From Emergomyces orientalis (taxonomy: Eukaryota; Ascomycota; Eurotiomycetes; Onygenales; Ajellomycetaceae): a stretch of DNA of 64,000 bases. The stretch spans positions 930,001-994,000 of the forward strand of contig MOWL01000069.1 of NCBI GenBank assembly GCA_002110485.1, read 5' to 3'. Made by a program: the position numbers and the translations under genes. Of this stretch, positions 32,400 to 45,022 are shown in pieces. The notes beneath the pieces are model-generated. The model was not told the origin of the DNA, did no database searches, and worked only from the letters and a program-made list of their open reading frames with translations. Every line of letters begins with the position of its first letter. The first letter of the stretch is position 1.

Positions 32400-34235
32400 T
32401 TACTCTCGTAAAAACATCCTGTAAACAGACGAATCCGTGCATTCAGTAAACGGGTATCCCAAATCGCGCAGGAAACCCTCGAGGTCTGTCTTCTCCGTGG
32501 CTGGGCACTGAATGCCAGCTAGGACCTTGGCCACATCACTTCCGTAATTGCGATAGTGGAATAACGAGATATTCTGGTCCGGTCGGAGGGTCGTGAGAAA
32601 CTTAACCAAGGCTCCTGGGCGTTCGGGAAATTCAAACATGAAAAGCCTCTCTTCGTCAACGTTACTTCGCCCACCAGCAAGATATCGGATATGAGTCTTT
32701 GCAAGCTCATTGTCGCTCAGATCCTGCGCTACCATCCCACCTTGTAGTAACTGGGTAACAATATGATTTAAATCCTCTGCTCCAGTCGAGGTGGAGAGGG
32801 ATATGCCCATGAATACAACAGCAGATTCTCTGCGGGAGTAGCGATAGCTAAACTCAGTGACATCATGCGGCGTCACAATCTCCACCAGCTTCGCAAATGA
32901 ACCTGGCCGCTCAGGCATGGTAACACTCAGCAGCGCCTCTTTCCTCTCGCCCAGCGTAGCACGCTCAGCTACAAAACGTAACCTGTCGAAATTCATATTC
33001 GCCCCAGATGTTACGGCCACAAGCTCTCGATTTGGATTTGGCGACGGATTCATTGCGACATATTTCTTGAGGCCGGCAAGCGAGAGAGCGCCAGCTGGTT
33101 CCACCACTGATCTCGTATCTTCAAAAATATCCTTGATCGCCGCGCATGCCTCGTCGGTCGAAACCTGGATAATATCATCGACAACCTCTCTGCATAACCG
33201 GAAGGTTTCTTCGCCAACTGCCCTCACAGCCGCCCCGTCTGCAAATAACCCGACTTCTTTCAGAGTAACTCTCTCACCATTAGCGAGGGACTCAGCCATT
33301 GCGTTGGCGTCATGCGTCTCTACCCCGATGATCTTGACATGTGGTGCAATTCGCTTGATATAAACTCCGATACCGGCAATTAATCCTCCTCCACCTACAC
33401 AGCAAAACACGGCTTCGAGATTCTGTAGATTGGACTGGCGTAGTAGCTCCATCCCGCACGTCCCTTGGCCAGCGATCACGTATGGGTCATCAAAGGGTGG
33501 GATATTCGTAAGATCGTGTAGTTTGGCAAGTCTGGCAGCTTCGAGCTTTGCTGCATCGAAATCGCGACCATGCAGCACAACGGTTCCACCTAATCTTGCG
33601 ACATTTCGGTGCTTGATAGCAGGGGTGCCTGAAGGCATCACTATGGTAGCGGGGATTTTCAATGTTCGCGCAGAATACGCGACACCCTGGGCATGGTTCC
33701 CTAAACCGCTGAGTGAGTAACGAAAATATAGGAATAGCGCAAATAAAGTGAGTGGCGTGTGGCAAGCTTACCTGCGGAACATGCAATGACACCTTTCCAC
33801 ATTCTCTCCGGGCTAAGATGGGCCATCTTGTTATAGGCGCCTCGAAGCTTGAAGCTAAAGACCGGGAGCAGATCTTCTCGTTTCAGAAATATTTTGCATT
33901 CCAATCGGTTGCTCATATTCACAGCGTGTGTTAGGGGGGTTTCTTTAACAACATCATATACCCGGGAGGTAAGAATCAACCGCAAGTACTATATAGTAAC
34001 GACAAAAAATGGCAGAAAGGTTAAAACAGTAGTTCATATTTTTCAGGGGGAACACAGAACATACATCTGGATATCCATTTGGAAGTAAAAACGCCTCCGG
34101 GATCTCCCAATCTGGAGGCAATCCATGCCTCTCATTAGGCGGCGAGGGGTTTGCGGAATACTCAGTCAGCGCGAGAGAGTTCAGCCTGGGAGGGCGTGGC
34201 GAACCATAGCCGTTTGTTAAGGGCGCTTCCGCCAT
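32400..34235 (-). CDS. ILV1: Threonine dehydratase (biosynthetic threonine deaminase)
   Basis: PLP enzyme that converts threonine to 2-oxobutanoate and ammonia, the first step of isoleucine synthesis. Three exons: 34065-34235, 33772-33988 and 32400-33700, 562 residues. The PLP lysine sits in PVFSFKLRGAYNKM; SAGNHAQGVA is formed by joining exons 2 and 3; the phosphate-binding loop is VGGGGLIAG. Two C-terminal ACT-like regulatory domains are seen, each with an ERPG motif (TMPERPGSFAKLVEIV and FEFPERPGALVKFLTTL), as in isoleucine-inhibited enzymes. The N-terminus (MAEAPLTNGYGSPRPPRLNS) has several Glu residues and does not look like a standard presequence, although yeast Ilv1 is mitochondrial. 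No sense-strand ATG occurs in the first 95 bases upstream. Confidence 0.94.
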
Positions 34236-36536
34236 GTTGTGCAACGCGGGAGACTCTTCTCTTATGACTAGCCAGCAATTGAATGGGTGTAATCTTTTGA
34301 AATTGGAATCGTATGGCTGAATCCTTTGCTTTAGATGGATTGGGCTCTTGCAGCAGACGCCCCTCGGCGGTGACTGGAACTGTTATTTTTTCCCCGGCGA
34401 TATCGGAATTCTGGCTGGCAGGAGCTTACCTAAGTAACCCTAATCGCTCCTTATCGCCTTTCCTTCTCCTGATCAATGAGCAACCGACAAGTTGGCAGAC
34501 GTCGAGGAGCGGGTTTTGGCACGGTGCGGGCTAACATCGCTAAGGCTTTTCTTCTGTGTCAGCTGGATGGATAATATTTGTCTTCATGACCTGGATAGAG
34601 GAAACCAACTCATATCGTCGGCGATGCTACTGTTGGATCTTTTAGCTTTCAAGGAACAGGGGGAGAAAGGTTTCCTTAAGCTGCTGCAATTGGAAATATG
34701 CGGCTAACCCCGGCAGTGAGGGGCTGGATTGGCTGCAGGCGACAAAGCTTGTCGAATGTCTGTGCAGCACGCACCAACTGCGTAATTGTTCTCCATCTAC
34801 TTTGTTTATATCCCAAGGTACTCCGTACAGGGCTACCAAAAGCCAATTGCAAAATTTTGATTTGCAGCAGCAGGCTAGCGTGAGACTGGTTATTAGCAGA
34901 CGTTCTACAAAAGAACTACACCTGCGTGCATCATCAACATTCTATGTTGTTATGGGAGAACATTGAGGACGATGCATCAACAGAACATATATGACCTCCT
35001 CTTACAGACCAATGTTGCAGCAAAACAGATGACATGACTCCATTGATATCGACATCATACTAGATTCCGAAGCTCTTCCTACCTTCACCCGGCTGATATC
35101 GATTCTGTATCAGTAGTATGCTATCATCAACAACGCCTCATCCTCACTATGGAATTTTAGCAATTGCTGTGAAGAAACAACAGGTCCAGCCCTGAAGAGC
35201 ACTGTGGACCCTTAAAAACGCTTCTTCAACCTTGGTGGTCCATCCTTACCTACAGGTTTTATCTTTTAGACGATGTAACAACGTCGAAACAGTTTCTTCC
35301 TTCCTTGCGGCAACGCATTTAGGCCTCGCCTCCCTAATTGTGATGTGAGGCTTTTTAGGTTTTTCTACACCCGGGGAAGGCGCGCCTATTGCTGATCGCA
35401 GTGTCCTATTACATTAATATCGGATAAGGGATTGCACCTTCTTCGGTCATGGCCTCTAGGAGATTGGTTGCGCTTTCTGTTGCTGGATCAGGGATGTTAT
35501 ATATATCATACCTATCTACTATCCTCCATCGATACATACCGAGGTATAGTGTAGCGGTGCAAACCTTTTGAAGACTCGCTACTAGTACAACTTCTTCACG
35601 GGTGCTGAATGTCCCCCGGGGCTCGAGTTCATGCGCAATGATAAGTTATCGGTGATTTTGTTGAGATACTGCTGATTGCCAGCCATAAGCCAATCCATTT
35701 CCAAGCCCAGCTCTGAAGCAAACTGCCACCCATCATTGTTCTACGTATATTTCAATATATATATATATATACCCTTGAGATCATACGGTGAGTTGTCAAC
35801 AGAGCGTGTAGATGTGAGCCGATGGGACCAGTGTAAACCCCAGCCGGCCATGGGGGATACCTCCGTAACCGAAGGCCTAGAGAACGTGAAATTGGACATT
35901 GAAACATTTCTTCCTAGCTAAGAAGCTGTGGCCGCATCCCCTCGTAGCTTTGTAACAATTGAAAATATAATTATGTTTTGGTTCATGGTTGTGTTTCCAT
36001 ATAAGGTCATCTCTAAGTTAATTCGTTGTAAGATAACCAAAAATTAAAATAATAAATAGAAATCTATACATTTTATATTTCTCGTGATGTGAAACATCAA
36101 TATCCCAATCAATTTCCTTGCTGGTGGGCAACAGCAGTTGGTAAAAAAATAAAGCGGGAGTTCGGCTGCCGAAATCTAATTTTCACTAGCGCATCCATGC
36201 TTCGACGTCATCTGCAAAGTCCAGACACCGACGGAACAGCATTTTTCACGCTCTCTACCTCTCCACAAACACCCAGAACACCCAGAAAATACTTAATGCG
36301 CGCATTCCGACAAAAACATAACCAATGCCCCTGAATCCTTCGAATTCCCAAGTCCAACACAGGCTTCTGGAGTTGGGCTCACACGCGACAGTTAAAGTGG
36401 CCCTTCATTGAACCCCCCCAAATATCGATTCCAATCCTATTCCCCCTCCCCCCAAATCCCCGACAACAGCCACCCGCCCTTCCAGCTCAGCATATCCTTT
36501 ATACCAATTGACTTGACCCTATTATACCTGCCCAAC
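34236..36536. other. Long divergent intergenic region, threonine deaminase and RCF1
   Basis: At 2.3 kb this is the longest gene-free stretch in the window apart from fragments. It contains the promoters of both neighbours. A TGACTC (Gcn4/CpcA half-site type) is at 35035-35040, far from either start. A short AT-dinucleotide run lies at 35755-35771. Open frames here are short and unrecognised. A non-coding transcript is possible but not supported. Confidence 0.45.
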
Positions 36537-37172
36537 ATGAGCAATACACCCCTACCATCGTCATTCGACTCGCATCCGTACGTAGGCAACCTGAACCTGC
36601 CGAACCTGCCCTTGCGCCACCCATCCTTCCTCTCCAATTTCAATTACTTTTAACTAACCCGCAGTAATTTCTGCAGAGAATTCTTCCAGGAAACGAAATG
36701 GCAGAAATTTACCCGCCGCATTAAAGAAGAGCCTCTTATCCCAATAGGTAAAGAAAATCTCATATCCGGCACTCCTACTCTACACATACCACCACTTTTA
36801 CACATCCCCGTTCCCCCATACGCGCCATATTAACAACTTTAACCAGGCTATGCCGCAACCAGCTACGCCCTCTGGCGCGCCTACAAATCCATGAAAGCTG
36901 GCGACTCCATCGAACTAAACCGTATGTTTCGCGCGCGTATCTACGGACATGCGTTTACGCTCTTCGCCATCGTCGCAGGGGGCATCTACTACGGGCAGGA
37001 GCGCAGGCAGCGGAAGGAATTCGAGAAGGCGTTGCAGGAGAAGCAGGATCAGGAGAAGCGCGATGCGTGGCTGAGGGAGTTGGAGGTGAGGGACAAAGAG
37101 GATAAGGATTGGAGACAGAGACATGCTGCTATGGAGATGGCAGCGAAGGAGGCGGAAAAGAGGCGGGGTTAG
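36537..37172 (+). CDS. RCF1: Respiratory supercomplex factor 1 (HIG1 domain)
   Basis: Inner-membrane protein that assists cytochrome c oxidase assembly and III-IV supercomplexes. Three exons, 36537-36577, 36677-36747 and 36847-37172, 145 residues. Exon 1 encodes [14 protein letters not shown]; exon 2 continues [20 protein letters not shown]; exon 3 begins with the first HIG1 helix ([13 protein letters not shown]), then the loop [20 protein letters not shown] and the second helix ([17 protein letters not shown]). A highly charged helical C-tail follows (Lys/Glu/Arg-rich, about residues 85-145). The usual fungal length is slightly greater. All exon joints preserve frame and restore family order. 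Confidence 0.92.
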
Positions 37173-38799
37173 GAACTAAGGAGGCATAGGGGGAAGTGGG
37201 ATATTTGGGTGTTTCCTTTGGGGCTGGCGAGTGCCGGGAGGCAGCTAGTCATTCAGGTGGGTGGTTGTGACGGGATACATACTGGCTTGCGAAGGGTTGT
37301 TGTTTTCAGCCGAAAATATACCGTGGTGGCCTGGCCTGAATGCATCACCATCACCATCGCCGTCATTTACTTTATTATTTTAGTCATTCATACTTTCCCC
37401 CCCGGTTTTGGTGGGTTTGTCTTGGGGGGGGGGGGTTAGATCTGTACGATTCAGTTTTGTAAATAGGGTTCACGGATACGGTGCTACAAATGGGAATACC
37501 TCTCTGCTTTTTGCTTTTATTTCTTATTATTAGTAGTATTACGGTATTGTATTTTGGTTTCTATACATTTTCTTCTGAAACTCAGGATAAGTATACCCGG
37601 ATCAGTGCTATATATAATACACGCATTGAGTCAAAATAGCTCAATGAACGGCGGCGCCTTCACTTGCTTCCGCACTCAACATGAGCCTGCGCATTGTTCA
37701 CCTTCTACACATGAAGAAGTCGCTGATACTCGCCAGGGTGCATCTGATGAATGCACCTTTCCACTTTAATCCGGTTATCACGCCGCCAGTTCATCGATGT
37801 ACCGCCGCATGGCATCAAACTCCGTTTTCCCAGTCTAGAAAATCCGCATTCAGCCATTGTATGTGTTCTAGGTGAAAGAGGGCGACGAATAAGTAGCGCG
37901 CGGTGTGGAAAATCAAAATTTAACATACCGAGATCAGGTACCTAATATGAGTCTAGAAACAATACCCAGTTTACATTTTATTAGTCTCATGAATCAGCTT
38001 AACAAAAAGCAGAAGGAATTGGGAGATAAATGATTGCCCCATACCAGATCCGTCACGCCTTTATTCCGCTCAAATTCATGACGAGCAAAAGAGCGCATTT
38101 CATCTCGTGCGTTGGACTGGGGGATCCCTATAACCCATGAGGAGGAGTGAGATGGTTAGGAATCGTCGTGTCCTTGTCGCAAACGGGAAATGGGAACGGA
38201 ATGAGAGCAGAGGGCGTACTATTTGTAGCTCGTACTATCTCACGCCAAAGACTGAGCGCCCGCTTCCGTTGAACGAACTATGCGTTTTGGTAGTGGGTTC
38301 AAATTAGCGGAACGTCATACTTTCCGGTTTTTTTTCCCCATACCTAATCTCGCGTAGGGCGGAGTAAAGTTGTAAAACTTACATGCTCAAGGCTGATGGT
38401 TTGCTTTCTAGGTCTGCGCGGCGGCTGTCCGGCAGCTGAGAAAAGGCGAGCTGACCAGCGCATGGGTGAGTACTATTGCAGTAATTGAGGATTCCGGTTT
38501 CTCCGCCATCAATTTTCAATATATCCCGAGCTGGGTGCAAGTAGTTCACAGGAGCTTCCCATGTCTTGTTGCTTGGTGGTTATGGCAGAATGAAAGGCGG
38601 TGTGAGGGAGCAGACGCGGAAAGCTTTAAGAAACGCGATGACCACCATGTTCTGTGAGAGCGGGATTATATCATTTGTTTTTCCACTCCAATCATGAAAA
38701 ATGAAGAAAAGATTGATTGAGATTCTGTGTTTATGAGATTTGTGCTTTGTTTACGGCATTTGGTTCACCAGGTATCTATAGGTAACAGGAAGCGGGGCA
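37173..38799. other. Intergenic RCF1 to NAT4
   Basis: About 1.6 kb. It contains a run of 12 G at 37424-37435. Short open frames at 37209-37439, 37554-37769, 37681-37945 and 38466-38657 have no recognisable family, so I do not call them. I see no RNA gene. Confidence 0.45.
37424..37435 (+). repeat. Homopolymer run of 12 G
   Basis: Uninterrupted G12 in the RCF1 3' region. Such a run is prone to slippage and to sequencing length error. Confidence 0.8.
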
Positions 38800-39883
38800 A
38801 TGCTCGATACGATAAGGGAGGAAGCAATGGTTGTCCTGCGGAGCGCACGGAAAAGCAGAGTCACGAAAACAACATCAGCATCTTCAACAAAGAGGAGCCA
38901 TGCACTAACCACAAAGGTTATAGAGAGGAACGGGGTGGAGCAAATCCTCAAAGAGAACGAGAATAGTGTATCGGATAGAAGCAGTATGGAAGTGGAATCG
39001 CGAATGAAAAAGCCCACGTCAAGTAAGCCAAGATGAAGTCTTCATATCTATCTACCTTTTCATGTCTAACCCACCGGTTTACCTAGATGAACCAAAACGG
39101 TCAGCAAAAAGCCCACGACTTGTGGAAAGCGTGAATGCGCTCCCACTTGAAGAATTCACCAGCCGCTATGTGCCCCCTCGAATCCGTGACTTCTCGATAT
39201 CCGTTCCCTGCCAAACGCCCATTTCATCCGAGCAAGGACGATACAATACGTATTCAATTGTAATACACTCGTCACGCTCGATACCCAAGAAGGATCTCGA
39301 GTCATGTTTCTTGCTGGTGAAACTTACTAGCTCAGAGATGTACAAACACTCGACTACAGGCTGGTCACCTGTGAAGAAGAAAAACGAAATGAAACTACTG
39401 GATATGCGCTATATGCTTCTGGTCCATAGTACTTATCCTCCTACTGCTGCTACTGTCGGACCGGAGCCTAAGAAAAACTCAGAGAAAAAGAAACTAAGCC
39501 CTGAAACTCGCGGGCGGGAGCTGGGAGGGTTCCTGTCGTTCATGGTTACATACGAGGATGGAATTGAGGTCCTATATTGCTACGAGGTTCATCTTGCGCC
39601 GGAACTGCAGCATAGGGGATTGGGGAAGATATTACTTGGCTATTATGAGGAAATCGGACGGAACATCGGTTTGCAGAAGGCCATGTTGACGGTTTTCAAG
39701 GCCAATGGGTCCGCCATTCGTTTTTATAAACGCTTGGGATACCGAGAGGACGAATTTTCTCCAAAACCGATGAAACTCAGGAATGGACATATCAGGGAAT
39801 ATGATTATATGATACTATCTAAGGACGTTGCCAGCACACAGACGACAAAGTATGACACAAATCATACGGATGTTGTCTGGTGA
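38800..39883 (+). CDS. NAT4: N-alpha-acetyltransferase 40 (NatD), histone H4/H2A specific
   Basis: GNAT enzyme that acetylates the N-terminal Ser of histones H4 and H2A. Two exons, 38800-39022 and 39087-39883, 339 residues. A basic, Ser/Lys-rich N-terminal region of about 75 residues is followed by the GNAT fold: family-specific YNTYSIVIHSS, the substrate-side LESCFLLVKLTSSEMY, the GGFLSFMVTYEDGIEVLYCY strand pair, the acetyl-CoA loop in VHLAPELQHRGLGKIL, and LTVFKANGSAIRFYKRLGY. The start at 38800 is the first ATG in the frame that joins exon 2 correctly (Asn codon split A/AT). An ATG at 39062 lies inside the intron and is not used in this model. It ends 60 bases from the convergent PIG-U gene. 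Confidence 0.9.
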
Positions 39884-39943
39884 GCGAAAAACCAAATAAT
39901 TTCTTTCCAAGGTTGTTTGTTAGAGGCTTGCCAAAACGCTTTA

Positions 39944-41474
39944 TTAAATCTGTTTGGCATATTTCCCTTTCATATCTGGCCGGCCCTTTTCCCATTCATC
40001 GCGAAGGACGGCGAATATCGAATCTGCGACGAGGATTGAGAGCCCCAGACTCCAGACTAGGGTTATTGCATAGAAGAAATTGGCGTTGCCCGAACCAGCG
40101 TATATCCATAAATGGTGGAATATAGGACCTAGCAGAGTTCCGTATAGCAAAGCGGCAACGGCGAAAAACGTATAACGCATTACTGAGGTTATGTTAGCAA
40201 ATATGTGCCATGGGAATGAGGAAAATTGGGATGGTACGTACGTGGGAAAACATGACGGTATAGGGGAAGAAGTGCAAAGTAGATGGATACGTCAGAAATG
40301 CTCGGGTATGGCTTGAATATAGCAAATATGCCAAGGAGCGTGGTGATCACAAAAAGAGGTTGGGCCCTTATCCTTACGGTGAGGGCTCCAACGTATGACG
40401 CCAGATGGAGCCAGAAAACACCCAGGAAAAACTCTCGGAACGGATCGAAAATCTCAATAAAAAAATACCACCAAAGACCAGCGTTGGGCGTCAGATCAGG
40501 TACCAGCAGCTGAACCCCATAAGTTGCGGATATGAACTCCCATGAATTACCAGTAATAATATAAGACATATAGAGGAATACCAGACCACTCGCGACGAAC
40601 AGCAAAAAGTATTTCAGGGCATAGACGACAGAGCTGTCTGTGGATTTGCCTCGTGATACGTTCCGGTCGTAGCAGAGCAGAATGAGAGGCGGGTATAGGA
40701 GAGCAGGGTAGAGCGATAGATACGAAGCGAATCCCAGCGCGAACATGGAGTTGAAGGTATTACCCGTAACCGCATTAGAAATCGCGTATAGGATTGCGGA
40801 ATTGGTGACTGTGTTGGTCGATCTACCCAGGCATGTCGCGATTACAAAAGGGTTAAATAGATACCTACAGAGATGTTAATGTTGAGCCTTTTGGATCTTT
40901 TCTCTACCATGAACCCGCTATCCCAAACATACCCGGCAGCAATAGATACCCCATCCCATCTAATATCCTTCCGTGAAGATGCGTAAAGTCGAGACACCAC
41001 GGACTCGGCGGAGTTTGATATGCTAATCAAAGCCGCGGCGTTCAGAAGGTCGAGGAAGATGTAGACCAGACCGGTGAGGAGAGGAAGGCTTGCAGCCTGG
41101 GGAAGGAGTGAAAATATCGGTAAAAGAATCGGAGCCTTGTACAAGAGCTCATTAGATTGCCGTGCCTGGTATTGGGCATATATATATCTCAAATTACGCA
41201 CCTGGTGATAAACTCCACCATCATAGGGGGAAATGTTCCTGGTATATAGAAAGACGCCCTCTTGGACTTTCCAGCCACAATACACGTCAGCAATGGCTCA
41301 CATTTCTTTGGGAGCATGGTTTCACTTACGTCTCTTAAAGCTGCTAACGGGCGTAGAAACTTCCACTCGACCTGTTAGGAGGTCTGGGAGCGTAGGGAAG
41401 AGGGTAAATAGAAGAATGCGGAGAGCGATTGCTCCTCCGAACACGTAAAGTTTTCTTCTATCGACCGGCATCAT
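39944..41474 (-). CDS. GAB1: GPI transamidase subunit PIG-U / Gab1
   Basis: Multispanning ER subunit of the complex that attaches GPI anchors to proteins; it helps recognise the lipid anchor. Five exons: 41330-41474, 41202-41266, 40933-41135, 40242-40864 and 39944-40182, 424 residues. Start is the first of two adjacent ATGs (MMPVDRRKLY). Recognisable blocks: LQEGVFLYTRNISPYDGGVY followed by HQAPILLPIF, then GYLFNPFVIATCLGRSTNT, the LGFASYLSLYPALLYPPLIL helix, GLWWYFFIEIFDPFREFF, and PLYRHVFPLMRYTFF formed by joining exons 4 and 5. About nine to ten hydrophobic helices. The intron between exons 2 and 3 has a CTAAT branch-like site. It is convergent with NAT4 and divergent from NOP7 over 318 bases. 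Confidence 0.93.
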
Positions 41475-41792
41475 GAATAGAGATCGCTAAAAAAGGTTCA
41501 TACTGCTAATAGCAGTACAGGAAAAGTCTGGAAGTGGGGGTAAACAGGCGGTGAATCGGGTTGGCTTCACCAAGATGTCATGTAGCGATATAATTTCAAG
41601 GGTGTTTGCAGTCTCCCCACGTAAATCAACTTCCTCGCGCAGCTGGTGGATGTCAACGCACGGGCCACATCGAGCTTTTCTCCGACTCCCGCACAACTTG
41701 AACTTGGGAACGGAATTTTTTTTCAACACCTGATATCCAACACTGGAAACAACCAGGCTTTGTCGCAATTTGAGACAATTCCGATTTAAAAA
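41475..41792. promoter_or_regulatory. Compact bidirectional promoter, GAB1 and NOP7
   Basis: Both start codons face outwards from this 318-base region, which must hold both promoters and leaders. No individual element is claimed. Confidence 0.65.
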
Positions 41793-44009
41793 ATGGGGAA
41801 AATAAAGAAAAAGGGTATGAAATTCTTTCCGTAAGGACTTTATGACTGAGTGTGGTTTGCTGACTCTATTTATTCTACAGGGACCTCTGGCCAGGCGAAA
41901 AATTTCATCACCAGAACTCAGGCAGTGCGCAAGCTGCAGATTTCTCTCCCTGATTTCCGCAGATTATGTATCTTCAAAGGTAAGGAATGCTTTTATTGTG
42001 ATATTTCTGATGGCGATGGTCTAATTTGATTCATGCTAGGTATCTATCCCCGTGAGCCTCGAAACAAAAAGAAGGCTTCGAAATCTTCTACCCCGAGCAC
42101 CACCTTCTATTACACTAGAGACATTCAGTATCTTCTTCATGAACCCTTGCTCAAGAAGTTCCGGGAGCAAAAGGCCCTTGCCAAGAAGATTGCTAGGGCT
42201 CTCGGCCGTGGAGAAGTTGGAAATGCCGCAAGACTCGAGAAGAACAATGCGCCAAAGCTCTCGCTTGACCACATTATCAAAGAGCGGTATCCAACATTCA
42301 TAGATGCGCTTCGAGACTTGGATGATGCTTTATCTCTTCTTTTCTTGTTTGCCAATCTACCATCGACGACTACTGTGCCGCCTAAAACCATTGCCCTCTG
42401 CCAGCGCCTGTGTCACGAGTTCCAGCATTACCTGATCGCTACCAACTCCCTCCGGAAGTCCTTCCTCTCGATAAAGGGCATATATTATCAAGCTACGATT
42501 CAAGGCCAGGATATAATGTGGCTGGTGCCTTATCGATTTGTTCAAAGAGTTACAGGAGATGTGGACTATCGAATTATGGGCACTTTTGTGGAATTTTACA
42601 CTACACTGCTTGGTTTCGTCAACTATAGACTCTATACTTCGATCGGGTTGGTTTATCCACCCAAGTTTGATAAGTCGAGCGATGAACGTGGCGCTGAACT
42701 CGCAGCCTTCACCCTGGAAGGCCGCAAGCTTGGCGAAGCACATAAAGCTATTGACAGTTCGAAACAACCAAATGGGAGCGATGAGAACGAATCATCTGCA
42801 TCAAAGGAACTCCAGGCTAAGGTCGATATCATACTCGAAAAGACCCATCTTGATACTGAGCCTACAGACCAATCGACTGAAGACCAGGAAGATAATACCG
42901 ATGCAATTGATACATTCGAGCCCATTGCACCTGAAGCTGATACCTTACCACAGCCACAAATCAGCGGGGATGAGGCAGGTTCATTATTTTCACCATTCAC
43001 CTTCTATATCTCTCGGGAGGCTCCTCGAGCACCGATCGAATTCTTGCTGCGCTCATTTGGCTGCAAGCGCATTGGATGGGATAGCGTTCTTGGGGATGGA
43101 GCGTTTACACATGACGAGTTAGACACCCGCATAACCCACCAAATAGTCGACCGTCCCCAACTCCCTGAGTCTGCGCTTCCTCCTTTACCAAAGAACCCGG
43201 AAGAAGGAACTGAAGCCTCTCCAAGGGTAAGACCAGGAACCCGGGTCCCTGGCCGGACATATATCCAGCCGCAATGGGTTTGGGATTGCATCAACGAAGG
43301 AAAGCTTCTGCGCCCTGACCTTTATGCCCCTGGCGCTACACTACCACCGCATCTGAGTCCATGGGTTAAACCTTCCAAGGGTGCTTACGACCCGAGAGCG
43401 AGCCTTGCTGACCAAGAGGAGGAAGGTGAGGCCGAACGAGCAGCTGAAGCGGAAGAGTATGAGGACGACGAAGAGGAAGAGAGTGAGGAAGAAACTACCA
43501 AGTCGAAACAGAGCAAAAAATTGCTTGCTGCTCTTGCGCATGACTCTGATGATGAAGCCGGGCCCGACGATGAGTCGATTAACGGTGGAATGGACATTGC
43601 TATGGCAGAAGACACGGATGAAAGCAGCGATGATGCAAATGATGCCGATGAATTTGACGGATTCGACCAGGATGAAGATATGATTTCCGAGTCGGAAGAC
43701 GAAGAAGAAAAAAATCGCACCCAACACCAGAAGGAACTGGAAGCTGAGGCTGCTGGGCTTCCATTCTCGGCCTCCAATCAAGCAGAGAATGGAACTGCTA
43801 AGGGCAAAAGCAAACAAGCGCCTTTAGCGAAGAAGCGGGCGTCCCAGAAGAAGAAGGAAGAGGAGGAGCTCGAACGTCAGAAGATGATGATGAGTCGCAA
43901 GAAGCGCAAGCTGCTTGATAAGATGATGTACTCGAACAAGAAGAAGGATGTAGAAGCAGAGAAGCTCAGGCAGAAACGGAGAAAGATTGAGCAAGAGCTT
44001 AAGAAGTAA
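41793..44009 (+). CDS. NOP7: Pescadillo homologue NOP7
   Basis: Nucleolar subunit of the PeBoW/Nop7 complex (with Erb1 and Ytm1) needed for 27S pre-rRNA processing and 60S assembly. Three exons: 41793-41814, 41881-41979 and 42040-44009, 696 residues. The N-terminus MGKIKKKGTSGQAKNFITRT and the LPDFRRLCIFKGIYPREP block are diagnostic. The pescadillo N-domain runs to about residue 300 and includes SLLFLFANLP and YYQATIQGQDIMWLVPYRFV. A BRCT domain follows (about 355-470, ending with PQWVWDCINEGKLL). The tail is acidic (Glu/Asp runs) then basic and coiled (KKRKLLDKMMYSNKKKD). The first coding exon is just 22 nt. Confidence 0.96.
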
Positions 44010-45022
44010 ACAAAAAGTGTTTTTTTATTGCTTTTTGATTTTGATTTATGGTTTTTGTGGCTCTTTCTCTTATGATACCTGAGAACTGGCAACATCAGAC
44101 GCCCACACCAGGCACTTTGTATGGACATCGATGCGACACTTTTGCTGTAGGAGTTTGTTGTCTGGAGTTCTGAGATTAGTTAGATATTTGCCAGTTATGT
44201 GAAGTTACATAGCCAATAAATATTTTTTTTGAACGTGTCTCCCTATTACTCATCTGCCTTCCTCCTATGGAAGCCGCTATCAAAGGTACCGTCTCACACC
44301 GAGTATTTAAGCTGTATGCCTGTTACCGGCATCAAGTACCTCCGTTCCATCTCTTAACAAGAGTGGTATTGGCTTCTGGAGGACTCAAGGAGAGTTAATG
44401 TCTGTGGTGTCTGAACGAGACAACTAAAGCATAACTAAAGCCAGCCTAAATCTCAAGATGACTTGGAAATGAGGATACTTGGGAACGATAACAGTATTAC
44501 AGCTTAAATCTTAGTGTTTGAGTCAAAACTTTTGACAGCGACCTTCGTAATCTGTAGTCTCATCGGGTTCGGGATATCCGACTTTGCCAAGTCGGCTTGC
44601 CGAAACATCTTCCACTCACGTGACATATATTCTTTCCATCCCAGACTTTTGCGAGAGGTTAAGCTTGAAGCGATGTCAGATCGCCAGTCCAAAAAATATA
44701 TATATATCTCAGATATCCGGACCTGTCAAAACTAAAGCGAATAGAGAACAGCACTCTAGACCTCGTATAACTGAGTTTTCGATAAGGCTCTTAAGAACTT
44801 CTCCGTTCTGTTTTTTCACATATCTCGAAATATTCTAGTCCGTAGCTCTTTCCTAGTCCAAGTAGCCTGACACCGTTTCCAACCAGACCGCGGGACATGG
44901 CTGATCACGCTATCTAACCGAGAAGTGTGGAGAGCCTTCTTCGCTCACATCCTCGACTACCACATTTCATCATTCTGTTCCCCCCTCTGAGCTGAGGCCA
45001 GAATATCAGTGCGGAGTTCGCA
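44010..45022. other. Intergenic NOP7 to RRN9
   Basis: About 1 kb. It contains T- and A-rich sequence after NOP7 and a TCACGTGA site at 44616-44623 (separate entry). No gene seen. Confidence 0.5.
44616..44623. promoter_or_regulatory. TCACGTGA palindrome upstream of RRN9
   Basis: Perfect palindrome with the CACGTG core, 400 bases upstream of the RRN9 ATG. A candidate bHLH (Cbf1-like) site; function inferred. Confidence 0.4.

Noticed and set aside
38285..38305. GGTTCAAAT, B-box-like
   Set aside because: No matching acceptor stem or D/anticodon arms in the preceding 80 bases.
37209..38657. Short frames between RCF1 and NAT4
   Set aside because: None over 93 residues, none recognisable, no consistent intron structure linking them.
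39062..39086. NAT4 start at ATG 39062
   Set aside because: This ATG lies inside the intron; exon 1 from 38800 joins in the right phase and supplies the expected basic N-terminal region.
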